10,322 nucleotides of DNA from positions 1 to 10,322 of the forward strand of contig JALUSH010000160.1 in NCBI GenBank assembly GCA_027016675.1. Direction: 5' to 3'. Under the pieces are notes generated by a model. The model made no database searches. It was not told the origin of the DNA and saw nothing but the letters and a program-made list of their open reading frames with translations. The position numbers and the translations under genes are program-made. Origin of the DNA: Thermodesulfovibrio sp. Its GTDB lineage: Bacteria; Nitrospirota; Thermodesulfovibrionia; Thermodesulfovibrionales; JdFR-85. This document shows, in pieces, positions 5,739 through 10,322 of this stretch. Each line of letters opens with the position of its first letter. Position 1 is the stretch's first letter.

Positions 5739-7828
5739 GTTATCCTCAGATCCTCCAGGTCTACGATCTTTATACTTCTGGGTCTTCTATCCTCTTTTAT
5801 AAGGGGTTCCACCTTCACAGCGCACACCTTGTATTCAGGTATCTTTACAGTGGGATCAAGAGCTGCATTGGTAAGGAGATTGGCTGCTGCCTCTGAATAA
5901 TGAAAGGGGATGAAAACAACACCCTGTGGAGTTCGGTCAGTAACCCTTGCAAACACCGTTATAGAGCCTCTTCTTGAAGAAACCCTAACCTGACTCTTGT
6001 CTTTTATATGTAATACCTCTGCATCATCAGGATTGATCTCAACATAACATTCAGGCTCCTCTCTTTCCAGTACAGAGGTTCTTCTACACATGGTTCCAGT
6101 ATGATAATGAAAATATATCCTGCCAGTAGTCAGGATAAATGGATATTCATCATCAGGCAATTCTGCTGGCGGCTTGAACTCAACAGTTATAAATGTTCCA
6201 AGCCCCTTGGCAATCTTCTTTCTGTGTAGAAATGGGGTGCCAGGGTGCGCTACATCAGGACATGGCCATTGTAATCCATGTACCTCACGCAATCTATGAT
6301 GCAGCATGCCTCCATAAGAAGGGGTCAGAAGTGCTATCTCCTCCATTATTTCATATGTTCCCCTGTATTTCATATCATATCCCATTCTTCTCGAAAGCTC
6401 TGTAATGATCTCCCAGTCAGGCCTTGAATTTCCTAAAGGCTCAATAGCCTTTCTTAGCAACTGAACTCTCCGCTCTGTGTTGGTAAATGTGCCATCCTTT
6501 TCAGCAAATGAACATGCTGGAAGCACCACATGGGCATATTGCATGGTCTCGTTGGGAAATATATCCTGTACTATAAGCAGATCCAGCCTCTTCATTGCCT
6601 CATTGACATGATTCAGGTCAGGATCAGACAGGAGGGGATTCTCTCCCATAATATACAGGGCTTTCAGTCTGCCTTCGTATGCTGCCTCAGTCATCTCTAC
6701 AACTGTAAGCCCTGGCTTTAAAGGGAGTTTTCTCTTCCAGGCCCTTTCAAACTTTCTTCGTGCCCTTGGATTTGTTACAGTCTGATAACCCGAATAGACA
6801 TTAGGAAGTGCACCCATATCGCAGGCACCCTGAACATTATTCTGCCCTCTCAATGGATTTATCCCTGAAGAAGGCAGTCCTATATGTCCTGTCAACATTA
6901 CCAGATTGGCACAGGCCCTCACATTGTCCACTCCTGTAATATGCTGGGTAATCCCCATGGCATAAAAGAGCATGGAACGTTTCTCCATTGCATAGATTCT
7001 CGCAACACGTCGTATCTCCTCAATGCCAACACCTGTTATGCGCTCAACAGCATGAGGATGGAAATCCCTCAAAATCCTCTCAAAGGTATCAAAGTTTTCT
7101 GTTCTTCGCCGAACGAAATCTATATCAACAAGTCCTTCATTAACAATGATATGCATTATACCCATCAGAAGCGCCACATCAGTTCCTGGTTTGTGTCTGA
7201 GATGAATATGTGCAAACTCTGCAATCTGGGGCCGACGTGGGTCAGCAACAATCAGGATAGCCCCTCTGTCAACCGCATCAAGCATATGCATACCTATCAT
7301 GGGATGCTGTTCCGTGGTATTTGAACCTATTACAAAGAGAACCTTGGCATCTCTTATCTCAGAAATGGAATTGGTCATGGCACCTGAGCCAAAGGCTGCA
7401 GCCAGTCCTCCCACTGTGGATGAATGGCAGAGCCGTGCACAATGGTCAATATTATTTGTTCCCACAACAGCCCTGGCAAACTTCATCATCAGATAGTTTT
7501 CCTCATTTGTACATTTAGCAGAACTGAGAATCCCTATTGAGTCAGGCCCATGTCTATCGCGGATCTCCATCAGCCTATGGGCCACGTAATCAAGCGCTAT
7601 GTCCCATGTGCATTCCCTGAACTCTCCCTTGTCTTTAATCATGGGTGAAAGAAGCCTGTCAGGATGTATTACAAACTCATGCGCATTCCAGCCCTTTACA
7701 CAGAGGCTTCCCCTGTTTACAGGATGGCTTTTACTGGGTGAGACACCTACTAATCTACCCCTGTCAACATGAAGATAAAGTCCACATCCACATCCACAGT
7801 AGGGACAAACTGTTAAAATCTTGTCCAT
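5735..7828 (-). CDS. fdhA: Molybdopterin formate dehydrogenase catalytic subunit (Cys type)
   Basis: This is a 697-residue cytoplasmic FdhF/FdhA-type enzyme that interconverts formate and CO2 at a Mo or W bis-pyranopterin centre. The N-terminal 4Fe-4S motif is Cys8, Cys11, Cys15 and Cys43 (CPYCGCGC...GSLCVKG). The metal ligand region reads DHCARLCHSSTVGG with Cys134-His135 where E. coli FdhF has Sec140-His141. The codon is TGC, so this is a Cys enzyme. MGDxxx-type pterin-binding stretches such as YIMGENPLLSDPD and LILTTGR-like FILTTGRIYFHYHTG are present, and length matches FdhF (715). The ATG at 7828 is preferred to 7837 because MDKILTVCPYC aligns exactly with FdhF MKKVVTVCPYC. No signal peptide or Shine-Dalgarno is visible. 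It is first in a three-gene operon with two electron-transfer subunits. Another molybdopterin oxidoreductase cannot be wholly excluded, but the CARLCH site strongly favours formate dehydrogenase. Confidence 0.9.
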   Translation of the reverse strand: MDKILTVCPYCGCGCGLYLHVDRGRLVGVSPSKSHPVNRGSLCVKGWNAHEFVIHPDRLLSPMIKDKGEFRECTWDIALDYVAHRLMEIRDRHGPDSIGILSSAKCTNEENYLMMKFARAVVGTNNIDHCARLCHSSTVGGLAAAFGSGAMTNSISEIRDAKVLFVIGSNTTEQHPMIGMHMLDAVDRGAILIVADPRRPQIAEFAHIHLRHKPGTDVALLMGIMHIIVNEGLVDIDFVRRRTENFDTFERILRDFHPHAVERITGVGIEEIRRVARIYAMEKRSMLFYAMGITQHITGVDNVRACANLVMLTGHIGLPSSGINPLRGQNNVQGACDMGALPNVYSGYQTVTNPRARRKFERAWKRKLPLKPGLTVVEMTEAAYEGRLKALYIMGENPLLSDPDLNHVNEAMKRLDLLIVQDIFPNETMQYAHVVLPACSFAEKDGTFTNTERRVQLLRKAIEPLGNSRPDWEIITELSRRMGYDMKYRGTYEIMEEIALLTPSYGGMLHHRLREVHGLQWPCPDVAHPGTPFLHRKKIAKGLGTFITVEFKPPAELPDDEYPFILTTGRIYFHYHTGTMCRRTSVLEREEPECYVEINPDDAEVLHIKDKSQVRVSSRRGSITVFARVTDRTPQGVVFIPFHYSEAAANLLTNAALDPTVKIPEYKVCAVKVEPLIKEDRRPRSIKIVDLEDLRIT

Positions 7829-7835
7829 AGCAATC

Positions 7836-7949
7836 ATATTTTAGCACACTTTATGCCAAGAGATTTATACCTGACAGTTTATCTTTTAATCTCAACTACT
7901 TATATTAATTATCTTGGCATTTTCAGGCAGTAAAAAGTGTGTAAAATAT
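7836..7949. repeat. Imperfect inverted duplication in the fdhA-dksA divergent region
   Basis: ATGCCAAGA at 7853-7861 is the exact reverse complement of 7912-7920. The outer segments 7836-7852 and 7934-7949 also pair with a single 1-base indel. The right arm is interrupted by 13 extra bases (7921-7933). The two arms flank an A/T-rich core of about 50 bp between divergent genes. The left arm contains the sigma-54-like element; in the right copy the spacing is broken and the GC of -12 is lost. Confidence 0.55.
7843..7859 (-). promoter_or_regulatory. Sigma-54-like -24/-12 promoter for the formate dehydrogenase operon
   Basis: On the minus strand TTGGCAT-AAAGT-GTGCT has the GG-N10-GC spacing required by sigma-54 and 9 of 11 matches to TGGCAC-N5-TTGCT. 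Sigma-54 control of formate dehydrogenase genes is known in E. coli (FhlA regulon). The predicted start (about 7832) leaves only a few nucleotides before the ATG at 7828, so the message would be almost leaderless. A TATAAA (7869-7864) upstream is an alternative sigma-70 -10 element without a good -35. The match is real, but its use is an inference. Confidence 0.4.
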
Positions 7950-7956
7950 TAATCCA

Positions 7957-7987
7957 TTGAGTAAATTTTCCCCATGCCTTGTATATT
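7957..7987 (+). promoter_or_regulatory. Possible promoter of the dksA-type gene
   Basis: TTGAGT (7957-7962) and TATATT (7982-7987, 5 of 6) lie 19 bases apart, about 120 bases before the dksA start. The spacing is longer than ideal and the -35 matches 4 of 6, so this is only a candidate. Confidence 0.25.
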
Positions 7988-8108
7988 TATGCAAATAACA
8001 ATTTCCGAGAGGCCTCCATATTGATAAAGGGTAATCTTGACTAAATTACAACCTTTCTGTTACTCTTTACCAATTAGTTATTGCTGAAAACATTTGAAGG
8101 AGATGGAT

Positions 8109-8576
8109 ATGCCGGCAAAAAAGAAGAACAACTCAAAATCATCTTCCAAAAGGCAAACTACAAAGAAGGGGGCAAAAAAGGGCAGGTGTAAAAAGACATC
8201 AAAGAACCAGCTAAGTGAACGAGAGCAGAAGATTCAGGAGATCAAAAAGACACTGATAGAACAACGCGAAAAATTGCTCCAGGAGGCAGAGTCAGCTTTA
8301 AATACATTACCCGAGGAAAGTGCATTCCCTGATATGGGAGATCAGGCATCTGCAGAGGTGGACAGAAACTTCATGCTCCGCCTGCGCGGCAGGGAACAGA
8401 AACTCCTCAAAAAGATCGAACTTGCTATAGAAAAGATAGATAATGGTACTTATGGTATCTGTGAGGTATGCGGATGTGAAATAGGAATCAAAAGACTTGA
8501 AGCTCGCCCTGTTACAACAATGTGTATTGAGTGTAAGACTGAACAGGAAGAGGAAGAAAAGCTGCTGGAGGCTTAG
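8109..8576 (+). CDS. dksA: DksA/TraR-family C4 zinc-finger transcription factor
   Basis: This is a 155-residue DksA-type protein that would bind the secondary channel of RNA polymerase and act with ppGpp. After a Lys-rich, low-complexity N-terminus (residues 1-33, 13 lysines), a coiled coil spans about 36-110. At its tip PDMGDQAS keeps Asp75 and Asp78, equivalent to the functional DxxDxA of E. coli DksA (Asp71, Asp74). The C-terminal zinc finger has Cys118, Cys121, Cys139 and Cys142, followed by IGIKRLEARP as in DksA. The ATG at 8109 is chosen because AAGGAG (8097-8102) is six bases before it. The ATG at 8103 would leave no spacing. The basic tail resembles those of DksA-like proteins in anaerobic lineages and may contact nucleic acid. 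It is convergent with the DUF1573-cytochrome gene, with only eight bases between their stops. Confidence 0.9.
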   Translation: MPAKKKNNSKSSSKRQTTKKGAKKGRCKKTSKNQLSEREQKIQEIKKTLIEQREKLLQEAESALNTLPEESAFPDMGDQASAEVDRNFMLRLRGREQKLLKKIELAIEKIDNGTYGICEVCGCEIGIKRLEARPVTTMCIECKTEQEEEEKLLEA

Positions 8577-8584
8577 GGTAAATC

Positions 8585-9262
8585 CTATCTTCCTTTTATG
8601 TATCTAACAAGAGAGTTAATCTGTCTTTCTGTAAGTGGGCCACCTATTTCAAAGGAAAACCCGGGCATCATTGTATCAGGCTTGCCGTATTTTATAATCT
8701 CTTCTAATTCCTTCCGGGTAAGCCTCTTCATTTCACTTATAGACACTGCCGATTTTCCACGTCTATGGCATAAGAGACAATCCGCCTGGTATAAGGCTGC
8801 CCCACTTTTCCCCAGACCCTTCTCTACATGACATCTACTACAGGGGGAACGAAAGATTTCCTTTGCTTCATGCACCCCTTTATGAAAGGGGTCCAGTACA
8901 TTTGCCCTTAGTTTTAATATTACAATTGGTTTTTCAGGGTCATTGGACCTTATCTGCACAGTTTTGGTAATCAATCCCTTTTTACCGTCGGTATTGACTG
9001 TTGCCATGATCTGTCCTTCTTCACCAGGGCCAAGGTGGTCTGAACTGACCACTGTTGCAGTACAGCCTCAAGAGGCAGTTACCTTCTCTATAACTAGGGT
9101 CTGGTCACCAATGTTTTTAAATGTAAAGGTATGCTCAAGGACATCACCCTGATTTACGTCACCAAAGTCATAGGAATCATCATCAAAGAATATCTCTGGT
9201 GATGCGAAGGCAATGGAATAGGCAAACAAAAGTATGACAACACAGGCTACAGTTACTCGCAT
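8585..9262 (-). CDS. Secreted DUF1573-cytochrome c fusion, likely selenoprotein with in-frame TGA (Sec65)
   Basis: Read through an in-frame TGA at 9070-9068, this is one 225-residue protein. Residues 1-20 are a signal peptide (hydrophobic core, AFA cleavage). Residues about 23-122 are a DUF1573/ASH-like beta domain with FGDVNQGDVLEHTFTFKN, then VTAS-U-GCTA. The family motif is SCGCT, and TGA replaces its first Cys (residue 65), leaving Cys67. The domain continues normally with LGPGEEGQI and IRSNDPEKP. Residues about 133-225 are a cytochrome c-like domain with CSRCH (141-145), CLLCH (162-166) and a likely axial Met in MMPGF (198/199). It would be a periplasmic redox protein. The ATG at 9262 follows AGGA at 5 bases. 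Reading the TGA as a true stop would give a truncated first half with no cytochrome and a second half without a signal peptide. A point mutation or sequencing error (TGC to TGA) is the main alternative. Confidence 0.75.
9035..9070 (-). promoter_or_regulatory. Candidate bacterial SECIS element after the in-frame TGA
   Basis: On the minus strand the TGA (9070-9068) is followed, 15 bases later, by a perfect hairpin GTGGTC-AGTTCA-GACCAC (9052-9035). The stem is 6 bp, the loop is 6 nt, and the loop begins 21 nt after the TGA. From memory of published bacterial SECIS models, the apical loop usually starts about 16-37 nt after UGA, with a G in its first two loop positions. Here the second loop base is G, giving a GU as in the E. 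coli fdhF loop. SelB binding is inferred, not shown. Confidence 0.6.
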
Positions 9263-9271
9263 AGCAATCCT

Positions 9272-9301
9272 ATTGTAATGTTTATAACATCTGTTAGTCA
9301 A
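9272..9301 (-). promoter_or_regulatory. Possible sigma-70 promoter directly before the DUF1573-cytochrome gene
   Basis: On the minus strand TTGACT (9301-9296) and TACAAT (9277-9272) are 18 bases apart, each matching its consensus at 5 of 6. The start would fall near 9265, almost at the ATG (9262), and would exclude the AGGA ribosome binding site. A more distant promoter upstream of the structured region may be used instead. Confidence 0.3.
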
Positions 9302-9373
9302 TTTAGATGTATTACAGGAGTTCCCCCCATTTTTATAGAAAAACAGACAAAACTCTATATACATACCATACAT

Positions 9374-9544
9374 AGCAGTACTATGGTGGAGTCTTCACTC
9401 ATTCTCAGCGGACATCCCTGTCCGCTTCCGAGGGAATTTTGCAATTTGCCATCCACGGCAAATCTAACACAAAATTCAAAACCCTTCAGACTCCACCACA
9501 GCACTGCTCCCCCCACGGGCAGAGAGAGGTGGTGAAGAACACCA
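9374..9544 (-). ncRNA. Highly structured element: candidate structured RNA/leader or small inverted-repeat element
   Basis: Arms 9374-9394 and 9488-9508 pair over 21 positions (19 exact). Inside are hairpin AGCGGACA/TGTCCGCT (9407-9426) and a two-tier hairpin (9434-9441 with 9470-9477, enclosing 9444-9450 with 9457-9463). This makes a three-way junction. Outside are hairpins 9507-9528 and 9530-9544. On the minus strand the two imperfect pairs of the outer stem become G-U, hairpin 9507-9528 gains three G-U pairs, and the 4-nt loop becomes GGGA, a GNRA tetraloop. On the plus strand these are A-C mismatches. This strand bias favours a minus-strand RNA, about 110 nt upstream of the DUF1573-cytochrome start. 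It matches no riboswitch, 6S, SRP or tRNA-Sec pattern I can recall. A MITE-like element with 21-bp terminal repeats is the alternative, but no target duplication is visible. Confidence 0.4.
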
Positions 9545-9545
9545 T

Positions 9546-9568
9546 GTAGCAATACCGACAGTAGCAAT
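9546..9568. repeat. Short direct repeat GTAGCAAT
   Basis: GTAGCAAT occurs at 9546-9553 and 9561-9568 (15-base period), with a related CAGCAAC just after. It lies immediately upstream, on the minus strand, of the structured element and could be a regulator site. Confidence 0.3.
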
Positions 9569-9786
9569 CACCAGCAACCTTTGTATTACCCTCTTTGGGT
9601 GAAAAAAAGTTTTGTTTTTAATAATTTAAAACTCCTTGCATTACTGGGATGATGAACCACCTCTGCCTGTCTCTGATAATTGATTACCTCAGGGAAAAGG
9701 AATTTTTTCAAAAGTGAGACTTTATGTTTCTTCGGTATTCCGCCTTGTATACGTTTTTAAAATATTTGGAGCTTCTGAACTATAAT
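9569..9786. other. Intergenic stretch with no recognisable feature
   Basis: Both strands contain only very short ORFs without ribosome binding sites, including a 22-codon frame from about 9650. A run of A (about 9602-9608) and T/A-rich sequence follow. I see no convincing terminator, promoter or RNA gene here. Confidence 0.5.
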
Positions 9787-9817
9787 TTGGCAGGATTTTT
9801 ATGTTTTTTTGTATAAT
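9787..9817 (+). promoter_or_regulatory. Possible serS promoter
   Basis: TTGGCA (9787-9792, 5 of 6) and a perfect TATAAT (9812-9817) are separated by 19 bases, slightly long. A start near 9824 gives a leader of about 40 nt to the serS ATG. The leader is too short for a T-box. Confidence 0.4.
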
Positions 9818-9864
9818 GAACATTATTACTTAGGCATAAAAAATCAACTATAGGGAGTCTGTCT

Positions 9865-10322
9865 ATGCTTGATCTCACTTTTGTGACGGAGAATATTAAT
9901 TCAGTTAAAGAGTCAATATCAAAGAGAGGCTATGATATTGAGGTGGATGAACTGATAAATCTGAATAATCGTCGCAAATCCATCATTAAGGAGGTTGAGG
10001 AATTAAGAAACAGGCGGAATACTGTCTCAGACGAGATTGGCAGACTCAAGAAGGCAGGCAGGGATGCCTCAGAGATGATCAAGGAGATGAAAACCGTATC
10101 AGAACGGATAAAATCACTTGATGAGGAACTGAAGGATGTACAGAACCAGATAAGGGATTTCCTTCTGAACATACCCAATATACCTCATGAATCTGTTCCT
10201 GTGGGCAAGGACGAGGAAGACAATGTCGAGATAAGACGCTGGGGAACCCCAGGGGAGTTTGACTTCAAACCACTGAACCACTGGGATATTGCCGAGGCCC
10301 TTGATATTATCGACTTTGACAG
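9865..10322 (+). CDS. serS: Seryl-tRNA synthetase, N-terminal part (runs off the window)
   Basis: 152 codons are visible before the window ends. The protein begins MLDLTFVTENINSVKESISKRG and has a long antiparallel coiled coil (about residues 30-100, rich in E/K/R with LNNRRKSI and EELRNRR). This is the tRNA-binding arm of bacterial SerRS. The linker NIPNIPHESVPVGKDEEDN (about 102-120) and then RRWGTP...FKPLNHWDIAEAL lead into the class II catalytic core, and both are highly characteristic of SerRS. AGGGAG lies seven bases before the ATG at 9865. SerRS also charges tRNA-Sec with serine in selenocysteine-using bacteria. That is of interest next to the putative selenoprotein gene, but serS is universal and its presence proves nothing about selenium use. 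Confidence 0.95.
   Translation, partial: MLDLTFVTENINSVKESISKRGYDIEVDELINLNNRRKSIIKEVEELRNRRNTVSDEIGRLKKAGRDASEMIKEMKTVSERIKSLDEELKDVQNQIRDFLLNIPNIPHESVPVGKDEEDNVEIRRWGTPGEFDFKPLNHWDIAEALDIIDFD

Noticed and set aside
6884..7324. 146-codon plus-strand ORF opposite fdhA
   Set aside because: It is an antisense shadow. The minus-strand reading has clear family motifs throughout.
7410..7440. Selenocysteine in the formate dehydrogenase, as in many FdhA/FdhF enzymes
   Set aside because: The ligand codon in CARLCH is TGC, not TGA, so the enzyme is the Cys form.
9278..9535. 85-codon plus-strand ORF over the same region
   Set aside because: It overlaps the leader and the structured element, has no Shine-Dalgarno, and its composition is not protein-like.
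9374..9544. tRNA-Sec or another tRNA in the structured region
   Set aside because: No GGTTCGA-type T arm, CCA end or 7-8 bp acceptor with cloverleaf spacing. The closing stem is 21 bp.
9355..9567. 70-codon minus-strand ORF across the structured region
   Set aside because: It has no ribosome binding site, and its reading is forced by GC-rich stem sequences. The inverted-repeat structure explains the sequence better than a protein.

Overview
The window comes from a bacterium of moderate-to-low G+C. It carries two exported proteins with heme-type CxxCH motifs, a molybdenum formate dehydrogenase with iron-sulfur and flavin partner subunits, and ordinary bacterial housekeeping genes (serS, dksA, an FmdB-type zinc ribbon). 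This suggests an anaerobic or microaerobic chemotroph. The style fits Nitrospirota (Thermodesulfovibrio-like) or sulfate-reducer lineages, but that is an inference from gene content, not a phylogenetic result.

Layout, left to right. On the minus strand, positions 1-229 hold the start of an exported or membrane-anchored protein cut by the window edge. Then come a terminator hairpin and an exported beta-propeller protein with a C-terminal CxxCH. Next is a minus-strand pair at 1582-3439: a degenerate receiver/Fis-type DNA-binding regulator followed by a membrane-anchored diguanylate cyclase. A small FmdB-type zinc-ribbon gene (plus, 3492-3686) diverges from the regulator. A minus-strand three-gene operon (7828 down to 3899) encodes a Cys-type formate dehydrogenase, a dicluster ferredoxin-like subunit and an FAD/NAD(P)/[2Fe-2S] subunit. 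It has 4- and 8-base translational overlaps and ends in a clear Rho-independent terminator at 3762-3725. Its promoter region, shared with the divergent dksA-type gene (8109-8576), contains an inverted duplication and a sigma-54-like -24/-12 element.

The most striking item is the minus-strand gene 8585-9262, which converges on dksA. It encodes a secreted DUF1573 domain joined to a two-CxxCH cytochrome c domain. An in-frame TGA sits exactly where the family's SCGCT motif has its first cysteine. A perfect 6-bp hairpin with a 6-nt loop follows at the distance expected of a bacterial selenocysteine insertion element. I read it as one selenoprotein gene rather than two broken ORFs. Four other genes here end with TGA, so TGA is a normal stop in this genome.

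The roughly 600-base gap between that gene and serS (plus, from 9865, cut by the window end) is not empty. Positions 9374-9544 can form an elaborate set of nested stems whose non-canonical pairs are G-U, and whose tetraloop is GNRA, only on the minus strand. This suggests a structured RNA, possibly a leader of the selenoprotein gene, or alternatively a small inverted-repeat element. Functionally the window is a redox and respiration neighbourhood (formate oxidation, exported cytochrome-type proteins) beside signalling and core translation/transcription genes. No tRNA, rRNA, CRISPR array or transposase gene was found.
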